From contig BSDZ01000017.1 of NCBI GenBank assembly GCA_030268105.1, positions 1,054,001-1,118,000 on the forward strand: DNA of 64,000 nucleotides. Direction: 5' to 3'. Source of the DNA: Volvox africanus (taxonomy: Eukaryota > Chlorophyta > Chlorophyceae > Chlamydomonadales > Volvocaceae). Shown here in pieces: positions 24,501 to 42,028 of this stretch (within the stretch, counting starts at the first letter, position 1; the number at the start of each line of letters is the position of its first letter). The notes below the pieces were generated by a model. It made no database searches and was not told the DNA's origin. It was given only the letters and a program-made list of their open reading frames with translations. The position numbers and the translations under genes were made by a program.

Positions 24501-25933
24501 TGCCGTTCTGCTCCCAAGGTACGTGCTGCTAACCGGCATTGGGTTGGTCACGGAAGGGCATGCGTGCACAAAAAATGGTGATTCGGGTTCCTGAAAATAT
24601 TCATGCGACGTCAACTCGCTAGAGCATCCGCCCAGTACCTGTCCTTATGATGCAGGGAAGCTTTTAAGGTCGCAACCTCCTTCCGAACGTCTTCAATCTC
24701 CTTGTCCTTGCACTTAAGTACATTTTGCAATCTGCAGACAGGAAAAAATGGCCAGCATTATTGCGTAACTGAAGAAGCCCCACTCATGCCATGGTCGAAA
24801 ACTTACCGCAGCACTTCTGCAGCAGCCGAAGAGCCACTGCGGACTGAAAGGTCATCGAGAGCCCTTGCATTCTTAGAAGCGTAACTTGGACTGTTTTTTC
24901 CGGTTCCATTCTGCGAGCAACCGAAGCAGTCACATCTCCCCTCAAAAGGCACTCAAGCATGTTCCCTTGAAGTCCTTCGTACCACTGGGGATTCCATTCT
25001 TTACTGTCCAACAGGGTTACACACCATAAATTAAAGAAGATGATTTCAAGCAGTGGGCAACCTAAATGCCTCACCGGGGACCGAGGGTTTTGTTTTTAGA
25101 TTTTTAATAGTCTTCTACTGCGACTCTTTCATTTAAGATTTTTTGCTTTTGAGGAAATGCGCTCTACCTTTTTTCGGTTACCTCAGTAGGAACGCTTCGG
25201 AGCGCGAGGTGTAGGACATCCCTTCAGGATACTGCAGTTGTTTGGAATAGTTTGGAGGTAGCCTTATAGTGTCTTATCCTCTATGAGCGACTTGAGTCAA
25301 TATTCACAATTGACGGGCGCATACGGTTACCGTTGTCCGGACAGGCAAAAAACCGAACTGCTGGTCGCTTGAATTTGAGGTTGACGAAGTAATAATATGA
25401 CTATATCTAGGTCATAGCTGCTATAGCGAATGAAAGGATGCATACCCGTGTAATATTTGGCGAAATCGGGTCCAACAGCGCACTTCCATGAACCACGCAT
25501 CAAGCCTCTAATTCAGGAGAACGTTTTGAACTGCGCTATTTTGCATCTTTGTTTTTTGTCTTTTAAGTAGGAATCAAATTAAGTGCAGCTCAAAGGTTCA
25601 CACGAAGGCACGATACACAAAATACCCTTGAGTCTTCCATTCTGAGCTTTTGTGCTCATGTCTATTAGCATGTAAATCAAAATTGTTTCTGCTAACTTTG
25701 ATTTAGCGTTACGGGCTAGAACAATCAGTTACTTGCATGCTTACTACCTATGTGGAATGAGGGCTTTGCATCTAGCTGGAGGAGAAGCAGACGTCTAAGC
25801 TTCTGGGGGACAGCCCGCAAATATGCAGATCGGTGAAACCCGTTTCCGTTGACAAATGCAAATTCTTGATGCGAAGCTACAGATCCTAATATGCAGGGGG
25901 CTTGCAGCTGTGTTAAGGTACCGGTGGCGCCAT
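18405..25933 (-). CDS. Coiled-coil protein with basic Pro/Ser/Ala-rich tail, unknown
   Basis: Minus-strand exons in order: 25922-25933 (MAPP, tentative), 24807-24910, 24639-24731, 23792-23840, 23226-23294, 22610-22735, 21786-21842, 20330-20554, 19960-20071, 19621-19766 and 18405-19082 (stop TAG). Every join from the second exon on agrees in phase; total about 556 residues. After a Ser/Asn-rich start, residues ~40-330 form a long heptad-type coiled coil. It includes two related segments, NVLKCKDKEIEDVRKEV and NMLRSKDKQIHSLQRKL, and an interrupting Ala/Gly stretch. The C-terminal 226 residues are disordered, rich in Pro/Ser/Ala/Arg (RPATARAATRPQSAPRRS), with a poly-Ala run and basic net charge, as in microtubule- or centriole-associated proteins. 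That role is inference only. It lies head-to-tail behind HYLS1, about 0.6 kb away. I do not recognise the family. Confidence 0.75.
20631..20945. repeat. Microsatellite (TAATA)n, ~63 near-perfect copies
   Basis: A near-perfect 5-bp tandem array of about 315 bp, flanked by AT-rich sequence. It sits in the intron of the coiled-coil gene between exons 21786-21842 and 20330-20554. The long open frame read through it on the minus strand is an artefact of the 5-bp period. Confidence 0.97.
24303..24352. repeat. Perfect 17-bp inverted repeat with 16-nt loop
   Basis: Arms GGTGGATGGCCATTAAC (24303-24319) and its exact complement (24336-24352). It lies in the intron of the coiled-coil gene between exons 24639-24731 and 23792-23840. 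It could be a miniature inverted-repeat remnant or a hairpin; no target-site duplication is obvious. Confidence 0.85.
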
Positions 25934-26511
25934 GAACATTGCAAATGACCGATAATTAAATGTCGATTACCACGACCATATTGCTTACCTAGAATGTTTC
26001 TTCTTGTCGCATCACTTTGCGTTCCAGCTAAATCAGAACATGCAGGTTAGGCCCCCCGCGCGAATAGTAACATATCAAGCATCGCGGAACTGAATGTGGA
26101 ATTTCAATTCTCAGCCTAGAAGTACATCAGTTGTTAAGGAAGCCGACGCTCCCTCCTGCCCCCTCTGTACGAACATGCAGAGCATATAACAAAGAAATAT
26201 ACAATAGCTCGCGCTCAGTGAGCTACATCTGGAATAACACAAGATCCTACTAAATGAACGCTTCTTTGCTAATGCGAGGGGCGCGAAAGTAATTTGCCAA
26301 CCCAGCGTAAATGGGCACACATGCGCCAAAAGGCGACGTTCACGTGCAGTAACCATGAGAAGATTACTCCCGCTTAGGCGTGGTAGACAGATTTACTCCA
26401 AAGGGTTTTGCATGCCAGTGTAACCAATATAACCCCTATTTGAGTCATATCGCTGAGATAGACACTTCCACCACCCGCTGTGGCCTTGCTGGCATCCTGG
26501 ACGCGGCGCGC

Positions 26512-29032
26512 TCAGGTCTGCTCTCTGAGCCGCATGCGAGTTTGCCACCGCAGCTCATCGCGTCGGTTCGATGTTGGCGCTTCCGTGGCGGCGCCCAGCT
26601 CCTTCTTGGTTCGCGCGCGTGTCTCCCGCAGCATGCGCTGCCGCTCCGCCTCCTCAGCTGCGTGCAAGCTGGCGAAATGGCTATGGAAGTTTACTGGCTT
26701 CCGGCTTGTACCACGATTGGTCCCGCTGGCTTGCTTCAGAAACCTGCGTACAGCGCACGCCACACGAAATGTACACGAAAAGCATCGCTAGCTCCGTGGT
26801 GCTTGAAAGGCCCTGCTTTTTGCTCCAGCAAATTCTAGGAAATATCGGTGGGAGGAGCAATTTCTCTAAGCTAGCAGATGGCAGGATATCGACATTACTC
26901 GTGCAGAGGGGGATCCATAACCAACGTGCTGGGTGCCATATATCCATCACGGCACACATTGCACGGTATAAAATGGTAAAAAAATAAACAGTAAAAGATG
27001 CATAGCAAGCGCACAGGCACATGCTGCCGACCGCACCTATTCTGGCTCCATTCCTGCTGAAGCTCCTGGTACCGCTGCACGCGGTCCACCTTCTTGGCAC
27101 CCCGCTTGGATCCAATAGAGCACCGGCTGGTGGCGTGACTCGCAAAGCTGCGGTTGCTCGCCTGTACACGTAATTCATTCGGAGCCCCATTCCACGTTCC
27201 ACCAGGGAAAGAGGCAAACCAAGCGCCTTAACCCAAGTGCATGAGCAGTATGTACCCCAAACAAGATATCCCAAGGAGACGGGTACATCAATCGACCCCG
27301 AATCTAATGCAGACGAGGGAGGGCGAGATGCGCAACAACCCGTCTGCACCTGAGGGCTCAGCTGACCATGGGCGAGCAATGCGTCCGCAAGCCGGTTAGC
27401 CATCGGACCTACACGCCCGCTGAGCCATGCCGCATATGGGTCCTGCGGATTCCGCCCAGAGGCACCAGGCCCTCCTGGCTGCATCCATTCCTCATCTTCC
27501 GATGGGGCCCTGTGCATTAAGGGCTCCCTATCGGGGCCGGACACCACCACATCAACCTCCGCATCATACTCAACGTCCTCTTCCTTTACGCCACGCCCAT
27601 GTGGCAACCTGTGTTCATACACGCCACGGGTGAACCTGCTTTTGTACTCGGGTAGTACAAGGCGCTTATGGCAGCAGCAGCAGCAAAGGGAAAAGAATCT
27701 CAATATGCGAAAAGGCCATTGGGACTGTCGTCAGCGGAAATGGTTGCCCGTGTGTCATTGTAGTGGAGTCACTGCAGTTTCTCAAACCAGAACACTTACG
27801 GGCCTTGCGTGTCCCGATCATAAGACATCGCATTGCGCAAGCCATGTGTTTTACGATGCTGGTCTTTTGCGGTGATGGTGCTGCCGGGTCGCTGGCTCCG
27901 TGCTGCCACGCCCGGCCGTGTAGTCTCCATGTCCTTGCTTCTAAGCTTCCCTTCAACCTGCTGATTATTGAAATATGTTTGGTGAAAATGATGTACGGTA
28001 TATAGGTTTCTGAATGAAATCCTGTATGCTGTGTATGCATTATGTACATACGCATTATAGGCATAGTATTCCTTCTAAGCTTCTGCATAAGAGCGCAACA
28101 ACGCATACATTATTATCGCATTGGCTAGAACCAGGTTATTTGCCACCCCGTGTAAGTTTTAGGGTGCACGGCATCGTACACATACCCATACGTGCCCCAC
28201 AAATAAATACTTGCCTGCAAGCGCGACTGCCTGACTATGCTCCCTACCACTGGCTCATTTAACGTAACGTTGCTCAGCCGACCTGCTATGTCGCTAGGGC
28301 CACAAACCAAATGCGCCAGGCCGGAAGAATACGGGCCTTTTGTTGAGCATCTAGCGCTCTGACCAGGCGTAAATGCGGCCCCCGATCGGTTGAGACCGAT
28401 GCAGGAGCTATCATTGGTCGCTAAAGTGGGTTGAAATGGTTCTATTGCACAGTAACGACGTGACGCGCTGGTTTTGTCGTCCGTATCCACTTCGTCACTG
28501 TCATGATCGTAACAATCGTCACTGTGATCGCTGCTCGCTGCTTGGGGTTTGAAGCCTTCCCCTGGGCCATGGTTTTTGCCTTCAGAAGTGCAGGATCGAA
28601 GTTGCGCGCTGCTGGAAGGAAGCCTCGCATGGCTTAGCCCAATGGCCGGGTCATGTCCAGGGCTTGTGTAGCCATAGTTAAAGCTCTGACGCGAAATGTT
28701 TTGTGTATATGAAAAAGGGAGTTGCTGCGACGGCTGTCCCCCTTGAAAACTGTCAAGGATGCTACCAGCGCGAGGAAGGCTTTGGGTGTCCTTGCCGTCA
28801 CCTGCATGACAAGAAAGTTTTCGGAGACTAGCCAATGCCAATACCCTTTATGCAGTCATGTTACACCTTTGGGTCTTGTTGGGTTCCCGGGCGATTCCTT
28901 CGCATCATTTCGCTCAGGTGGCTTGTCGTTGAAGTCAATATTCATTTCCTTCAGAATGGCGACAACCTGCTCATCAGGAAGGTCATGGCCAAGCAGCTTC
29001 AACTGTTCCTTCAATGCCTTAAGGTCAATCAT
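26512..29032 (-). CDS. HYLS1: HYLS1-like centriole/ciliogenesis protein
   Basis: Five minus-strand exons: 28867-29032, 28215-28801, 27287-27664, 27037-27161 and 26512-26704 (stop TGA); 482 residues, all joins in phase. HYLS1 is a conserved centriolar protein that binds SAS-4/CPAP and is needed to build cilia; its signature is a C-terminal HYLS1 box. Here the box is split: KKVDRVQRYQELQQEW (~400-415) and, after a charged helical insert, RRDELRWQTRMRLREQT at the very end. These match the known pattern K-x-D-R-V-x-R-Y...W...R-x-E-L-R-W. The N-terminus (DLKALKEQLKLLGHDLPDEQ) resembles the short N-terminal helix of other HYLS1 proteins. The middle is disordered and Ser/Asp-rich. The intron after exon 2 uses a GC donor (CAG|GCAAGT). 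The start is the first in-frame ATG; an acceptor-like AG just before it allows a 5' UTR intron. The donor of exon 3 could alternatively be at 27350/27351. Confidence 0.82.
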
Positions 29033-29616
29033 CTGCGTTCTTGGTTGTGAAGAGTTATGGGAGGTTTAGGTCAAAATGCGCGATCGATTCGTTGCATCAG
29101 CAGAATAAATTGTTTCACAGGTGCCATTATGGAAATAACTTAAAGATACGATGCAATACAAGACCTGCGGAGGTGCCGGCTTGTACAGGGGGTCGCCATT
29201 GGGACTCAACGCGGACCAGATCCGGATCTCTGTAACTTCCAACCCACAACATGGATGCAGCGACAATCCACTCGGCATCACATCGTGCCCAACAACCCAA
29301 ATTCGCAAGTCTATTTCTTACAATTATTATTCCTCAATGGACATAGGTCCTTGGCACTCGCTCAGTCGTTCTAGCACTTGTGCTTAGAGCCAAACAATTG
29401 ACATTGGAAGAGCCATATTATAACGTAATGCATCCTACCTCATATAATTGAAATATATTAAGGAAGCCATGTTCTGACCGAGGCCTTGTTTTTTTATAGT
29501 TTTGGGCGGACACCGTGTTCAGTTTTTAGGCGATTTCAATGTCTATCTTCATATTTCTGAAGGAAGTCTTAGTATCCATGCTCTAAGAAATAGTGCCCTT
29601 TGAGTTTGGAGGGTAA
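29033..29616. promoter_or_regulatory. Divergent intergenic spacer, candidate bidirectional promoter
   Basis: About 584 bp separate the start codons of HYLS1 (-) and the TSNAXIP1-like gene (+). No coding signal is seen inside. It must hold both promoters and 5' leaders, so shared regulation during flagellar assembly is a reasonable inference. No specific element was identified. Confidence 0.6.
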
Positions 29617-34819
<5,203 letters not shown>

Positions 34820-34873
34820 GAAGGTTAAGGGGATGACTACCTTCTGCATCCCGACTGAGTGCGTCAGCGCGCT

Positions 34874-34878
34874 TGTAA
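34874..34878 (+). terminator. TGTAA poly(A) signal of the TSNAXIP1-like gene
   Basis: TGTAA lies 55 nt past the stop of the TSNAXIP1-like gene, a position typical of the algal poly(A) signal. Confidence 0.6.
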
Positions 34879-37800
34879 GGATATGCGCTCGCTGTTACCT
34901 CCAGGGTTTTTGAGTCAGGACACGGGCCGCAGCGATGAGGGGGTAATTCCTTCGCGCCACTGTGCATGTCAAGCGCACGAACGGTGCGCTTTTAAGGGTT
35001 GGATGTCGGGAGCAGTAGGGTCATTTGCGGTGGATGTTGGGCTGGCAACGCCACGACCTGCCGGTGGTGTGACAGACTGACAGACTTGCATGCAGGTGGG
35101 AGGCGGAAATATGCGGACGTGTGGATGTATGTAGTATGGGTGGAGGGGTGGATGTCAGGAAAATATGTTTGGTCAGTAATGACATGGAGGGTAGTCTTAG
35201 GTAGGGTTTCGGGACGGAGGACGGAGACTTCACCGGCAAGGGGCAAGGGGCGCTTGTGTGTTCACCGCAGCGCCTCGGGCTCTCCAGCTCCCAACGCAGC
35301 TCCTCAACTTTTCAGAGTTTTGCGCTTACCTGTGCGGAATACGCTGGCCAGTATGCGTTTGGCCCCCGGCCTCCAGCGTTCATGCTCGGGTGCTTATCAA
35401 CCGAAAGAGTGCGAGCTCGTGTGTTTTGGATCATAGAGGGAGGGGGACGTAGGGGGGAGGGGGAGAGCCGCTTCAGCACACGTGTGAGTGGACGCTAAAC
35501 AAGAGCTGTTCGCGGTGGTGGTGGTGGAATCAGCTGCAAAATCGTGTTTAAGTGAGTTCCGTGGCCAGTCGATGTTACAGCAGAACCGTTGCTCCGTGTT
35601 AACCGTTGCTCCGTTGCTCCGTGTTGTCCACGTTAGCCGCTGAGGCCAGGAGTGGCAGGCTGCATTTATATGCATCTATCGGTTCCCTCTATCTGTCAGC
35701 ATTCCGCCAACTTACGTGGTCGCATCATGGCAGTTCCCGATCTTGTGCAACATGACATAAATCTCTAGGGGAAGTTTTGGGGCTTAGGGTTTCAGTAGAA
35801 CACTTTAGGTTCAACACTGAGCCCTGAAGAGGTCAGCTAATCCTATGATAAGGGAAGGCAGTATCCGGGTTGAGGGCCCTGCGGCATGTCGATGGATGTA
35901 AAAGGTGTGGGAAGGGGCAAATGCATAAATCGGCTTTGGCCGGGTCCACATAACTGCATCTGAAGGCGCGACGAGGGGGAGCAGTTCCGTCCTCGAGGGG
36001 CCCTCTTGTGCCTATACGTAGTTGGGAGTATTGGGTTGAGGAGGCGGCGGTGACGAGAGCAGCCTCTCCACTAGACATAAAATAAGTGGATGTGGGCGGT
36101 CTTAGAAGTACTGAACATAACTTGGCTCCTCGCGGCGTGTGCAGGGGAATACGGTGTAGGTGTGCTGGCAATGTGCCAAGACCCTTAATAACCCTGCAGC
36201 TGTAGTCTAATCACCAAACTAGCTATAGGCCAAGGGGTGGAATCATGGTCGGTTGACATATTTCCACGGCGAGAGGAGACCCGACACTATCTGACGTGCA
36301 TTCAGGTAAGCTCGTTGATGCTGGACACGCATGGGGCTAGATATGACGCTCTGAGAGTTCTTCTTGCTTCGGGCGGCCCCCCCCCCCATTGGAGAAGAGA
36401 TTCACAGCTAGCACGATTGGCTGTTCTGGTCAGCAGCACATCACACTGGCCACATGATTATAATATAGTTAATCCTAACTTGACTAATTTAGGTGACATC
36501 CTTAGGTGGGCGCTGTGATCACTGTTATCACAACGTGACACAACACACACAAGCTTTATGCACATGGCACACAGCAACATGGAAAGTTATCTCCCCGGCC
36601 CGCAGTCACGAACTTTTTGACGCAGGTAGCAAGCGGCTAGTTGGACATGGCTGGCCCTTACCTGGTGGACCTAAGGGTGGCGTGCTATCTCCACGCCTGG
36701 TCCCAAACACTGACATCTTGTAAACAGCTTACAATGACACCGTTACCAATATGCCAGGAAGCCCCATAGCTCTAAAGAAAACCCTTAAGTGAAAGATTGT
36801 CACACTGTTATGTACATCAGGTGCTGCAACGGATATCGTTTGGAGATTGGATTTCACAAAGTGAATGTAATGTGACCCCCCGCGTGTGAGAGAAGGGGCG
36901 GAATGGGAAGAGAAAACGCCCCGAACAGAACAGTGTGGTCCGCTGCGGTCACTCGTGAGTACGGCAGATCTGCGGCCCCTGTGGCCACCACCAGCGCGTA
37001 TACACGATGTTGCCAAGTCTACACGGGAGCTTACAGGGAGCTTAGCTGCCTGCAATTAATCCACTGAATGGAATTTCGGCTCGGTGATTCGCCAGCAGTA
37101 GTATACGGCAGCTTTGGAGTTGTCTAAAACCGTACGGCAATTCGTCACCATGCTTCTTTGCACATGACCATGCACAGCACTGAAATAACAAAAATAAAAT
37201 ATTATCTTTTGGTGCCAGGATTCACTGACGTCTGCCTATATGCAGGGGTCATTCATGCGACAAACCGGACAAAGACGCAACGTCGGAGTGCATGGAGTGT
37301 GCAGATTGCCCAATCGCGGGAAATGTACGACAGCAAGTTCCTGACAACGTGTATCTGTGATGCATGTTGTCGTCCTGGGTGAGGACCCGCGGAAAACAGT
37401 GCAAAAGGCTCCCAAACGCGAATGTGCGAACACAGTCTGGGAATATGCATTAGGCCTGTTGTATCTCTGTTCGTTATACCCGACCTCGTGCAGCAAAGGC
37501 CCGATCGGAAGATGTCCACCGCATAGACGGTCCATTTCGGATACGTACTACCCGTAGACACCCAAATCAGGATACTACAACGCCTGCCTACCAGACATGA
37601 TGAAACCGTAGCAGTACATTACCGCCAATAAGCCCACCTCACAAGCATGCCGTGCGTGTGAAGGATATGCCATATGGTCTTCCCTTTCATCCGAATGGAA
37701 TTCTCATGACGCTCTGCAAGACCGCAACGCCTTCCCTCCATAAGCTGCATTTAAAATTATTTATAAAGCATGGCGAATCGTTGACGGCCTGGCATGCGAT

Positions 37801-38341
37801 TCTTGGGGATTCACCCCAGTATTCCTGGGGTCGGGCCTAGCACCACAACTATTTGCACAACACCTCCGGCTCTCTCGAGGAAATAAAATGTCAAACACAC
37901 CTGCGTTTACAGAGCTTGGTTGACACCCGGTCCTAACCTCTGCCACACGCATCACGAGCCAAACTTCCAGCAGGCGCGTACTCAGCAGCTATCGAGGAAG
38001 GCGGATAGCGACAGCGCTATAAGTACAAGTCCACCATCTCAAGAGAAATGTATACAATCCCACTTAATGCACTCCATAGGCAGTTTGACCTTCCAGCCGC
38101 CACTCCTTCGGGCGCTTTTCCGCCATTCCGCCATTCCACTAGAAAGCCCCCTTTATAGGTTTGTGCGTCGTACAGGGGTAAAAGTAGGGGCTACCAGGTA
38201 GCGGCTACGGATGAAACAAGGAAAACCCCTATCCCACACATATGTATGTAACTATGTAAAATAGTGCTGTGCGTATGTGCCTGTGCGTGTTTGTTTGCTT
38301 ACAACATCGTTCGACAAGCAATGTGGATGCATGAATTGTAC

Positions 38342-38436
38342 AATAATGGAGTATACATACATAAATGGATCTGATGATCATCAACAAGCAATGTCGAATC
38401 TATCTGGATCCATGTATGTATGTATACTCCATTATT
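38342..38436. repeat. Perfect 21-bp inverted repeat, MITE-like
   Basis: Arms 38342-38362 (start AATAATGGAGTATACATACA) and 38416-38436 are exact complements around a 53-nt centre. This is a candidate miniature inverted-repeat element or a strong hairpin; no coding content. Confidence 0.85.
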
Positions 38437-39026
38437 CATTTATCGGGATGTTAAGATCCATACGTTCGATGATGTGTGGATCTCGCCGTATAGATTGCGA
38501 ATGAGGGAGGCAATTATTTACATACCGTTATACTAACGGATATTTGGCATCCAACGATCTGAGATACCTTCTTACCGTACTCTCGCAATCTGAGATCCTT
38601 GTATGTACTCTTTTTTACGTTTTTATTTTCATCGTTGTGCTTTCGCTGGATGTCTTCGCAAGGGGAAGAAAGGGCTACGTGAAAGGCTGGCTGAAACCCC
38701 TGCCATCAGCAGAGTTTTAATCCGTATGAGTTTCAACGGATTATATCCAGCATGTATCAGTCAGTCATCGTACCAACGTGCATGTTCTATCTGTCCATTA
38801 CTCTGCTTAAATCGTGCATACCGCCAAAAGTAGTAAGCCGGCGGGTCTCCACTACAGCTAGTGCGTCTTTGTTGTAACAGACTAAGTCAATACTTAATAC
38901 ATATTCCTAAAGGAATTCCATCCGAACGTACATAAAAATTCTCAAGGCGCTTACCGTACAGCGGTATACATCTTATATAGCCGTGTGTTCCCCCCTGCGC
39001 TCTGGTAAAGCCCGGTCAGGGCCCCC

Positions 39027-39565
39027 GGTGCTTGTCTTTTCAGGGCAAGTCGCCCACTGACACACTTTCATATTATATCCCGTACATTAGTACGTACATA
39101 CAGTACACGGTTGCGGCTATTGCTGTAATATCCCGTACACAGATGTCCATATATGGCCAGATCCTTATCGTCAATCGTCTAGATGATTCTTCCAATGTTG
39201 TTGGAGCTTATCTGAGAGTACAACACTCCTACATCTGCGTCTTGTCGTACTGCAAGTGACTATTTATCCCCGAGGGCGGGAAGACCCCGGTGTTTATTAA
39301 CACCTCCATTTTTAGTTTCCAGTCATTTCTCTCCCACGTCACCAGGTAGGCTCTTACATCGGTGCGAATTGCTTTTCGGACTCCCTCTAGGAATAGTTGG
39401 AGGATCGGATGTCTGTCTGGTGAAGGCGGCTATGTGTGGTGCACGTGTATCGTCTCTTGATCGGATCTATGCACACGTAACCCTTCCGCACACACACACA
39501 TAGACACACAGCATACCCACACATATCCACTCCGGTGCTTGTCTTTTTTGGACAAGTCGCCCAGA
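39027..39565 (+). repeat. Direct repeat pair of ~32 bp, ~505 bp apart
   Basis: The motif GGTGCTTGTCTTTT followed by a variable core and CAAGTCGCCCA occurs near 39027-39058 and again near 39532-39565, with a few differences between copies. It may be a duplicated fragment or short terminal repeats of an old insertion; the interval has no recognisable genes. Confidence 0.6.
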
Positions 39566-41261
39566 GTGTAACACCTAATAAGACACAGCAGCAACCGCCC
39601 GCCCGCCCTTCCATCGCTGAAAGCGAGGCAAGAGCAGCAGCTTTTCGTAACCGTTGTATTCCTATATGTACAGATATATGTATGTGTATGTACTTCACCA
39701 TTCGTACGTATGACATACAACTCATAAGTAGTTGTGGTTGGGCACTCGTGATAGGGAAAATGGAGAAGGGGGGGGGGTCGACCCATTTCGGGATGACCTG
39801 GTAACGGCGATGGGACGAGCACCACAAATGAATCGCCGCAGCGGAGGCGGCGAAAATTGCATGCCTTAATTGTGAAGTCGGTAGTGTTATAAATTGTCTT
39901 GCAGCGTGATGTGCTGGAGTTTATTCTCGATAACTTCCTGATAGGTTTTTAGTGGCAGTACATTAGCTAATAAAAGTGCTGGTAACACTCATCATTTCAC
40001 CATTTTAGTCAGCGCAAATTGAAAGAAAAAGAAATCGACTCCTTTATAGATTTATCAGCCTTTTTTAATGGGTGCATTGTGTCAGGATTCGAGCTGACGT
40101 GGTGGTGCTGGTGGTGTACATCTGAGTGACGAGAAACAGGGTGAGGAGCAGGGACTAGCAGGTTGAGGAAGCACGCCTAGTTGTTGGTTGGTATTTTTTT
40201 TCGCATGACGTCGACATCATAAGTTTCGCTTCCGGTTACTTAAGAATAAATTTTGGCTGTTGCCCTTCGTGTAACGTTTTGGAGCGGGAAGGCAGAGTGT
40301 GCAGCAGGTTGCAGCAGCGGATACGCACCGCGATTTGAATGATCACTTTCGTTCTCTAGCCATGATAAATGACAATGACGATAGCTTTAGTAGAATATTT
40401 TCTGTACAAACGATCTTGTTTAGGTCATGGAACGACCGACTGGGGCGGGTGGGACGAGAAATGCCAAAATGGCAGCTATCATATACCCGCTAGACTTCTA
40501 ACTGCTCCGCACATCCATAGCGTTGTGAGGAGCATTTGAATATAGGCTTCTTTGATAATTTTATATTATCCTAAGTCCAAACCTTGATTCCAGATTGCTT
40601 CATCCATAGTCGATAACCACAATCGCCATATCGCGCTTGTCTGGTATCCTTTCTGGAGTCTTGTTTTGGAAGGCCCGGAGCATTGACAGGATGTGTGTAT
40701 ATGTTTCAACCCTAAGTTTTAAAGGATCTTAGAATATTTCTGGCAGTCTAACGCAGGTAATGTGCCCACAACGCTTTGTTGCATCTTAGCACGTACAGAC
40801 CAATCATTATGAAGTTGTTGTAGAAAGGTTCAAAGTTACATCTAAATATAATTCGTTCAAAGTGTTTTAAGGGAAATCAAATTTGTCACCGACAATCTTA
40901 TTTGGTTTGTTGTGAGGGTTCGCTTTGTTAAGACAATCGCGCTTTTATGGGCTGTGGCACGTCTTTGACCAAGCCCGAAGTAGAAACGAGAGCTGAGGCG
41001 TTCCCTGGCCGGGATTCCGTTGCTCTCGGAGACACTTCAACGCCCAAGAGGTCTCGTAACTTTACTATAACTTGAAAGACTAACGAATCGTTTAATATCT
41101 AAAGATATATGACAATCTATATAGATATTTAAGGATTCCAACCTGATCTAAACCATACCACCTTGGTCATGTCCATTTCCGGACAATTTTCATGGTGAAC
41201 GCATCGCCCCGCAACACCTGACTCGTTGCAGCAATCTTTATGCCGTTTTCACAATATCAGG

Positions 41262-41984
41262 ATGAGTCGACTCGCTAGCAGGGAGTTTGAGACCGCGGCT
41301 AAGGAAGCTGCGAGGGAAGCATCCACTTCGGTAGGTCCCAACAACAGTACGGCAGATATCCCGGTTCAAAAGCTGGTTCTGGAGCGGGTTTGCTCCTCCG
41401 TCCGCGATGAGTGGCACGCGGACGCTGTGGACGATCTGGGCAAGCAGCTTCGGCTGGTGAGAATTGGATTACATCTTCGGACTTTCGTACACAAAGAACA
41501 CAACAGTGTTCTCCGTCCTCAGGGCCACAACCCAAATGCACTGCACTCCCTCACGCTTCTGTCCCTCCTGTTTGCCTTTATACCATCCATCACCTTAAAG
41601 CCAAACACAGACGTGTGCACAACTGCGTGGGCTTCACGCTGTGCCGCGGTTTTGTTGTCAACTCGCTCCGAAACCCTAAGCCCAAGGCCCCGTTCAAAAC
41701 CCCCTCTGATTCGTTTCTTACCGTACCGTACCGCACTTGCACATCATCGGTCCTAAACTTCCCTGTCGCCCTGTCGCGTCATTTCATGTCACGTCAATCC
41801 TCCCGCAGTCTATTGTGGTTTTTGGAGCGTCTGGAGATTTGGCCAAAAAGAAGACCTACCCCGCGCTGTATGAACTGTTCAAGAAAGGGTGAGAAAACAG
41901 AGACGGGGAGAATGAGAGTAATTATAAACACATACGCAGATGCTACAAGCCACTGTGTCTAGTGCTTACCTAGGGAGACCCCGC

Positions 41985-42028
<44 letters not shown>

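Larger units (their letters stand above)
34879..41261. other. Gene-poor 6.4-kb region
   Basis: No exon with convincing coding character on either strand; composition is AT-richer than the genes. Contents noted: a C11 homopolymer near 36378, a 21-bp inverted repeat at 38342-38436, a pair of ~32-bp direct repeats at 39027 and 39532, and many TACGTA/TATGTA-type simple motifs. No reverse transcriptase, integrase or transposase motif was found, so a transposon origin is not shown. The right end should hold the promoter and 5' leader of the G6PD gene. Confidence 0.5.

Noticed and set aside
26003..26060. 39-nt candidate exon LERKVMRQEETF on the minus strand for the coiled-coil gene
   Set aside because: Splice sites look good, but the coiled-coil-like frame ends in a stop at the junction, so it cannot join in that frame.
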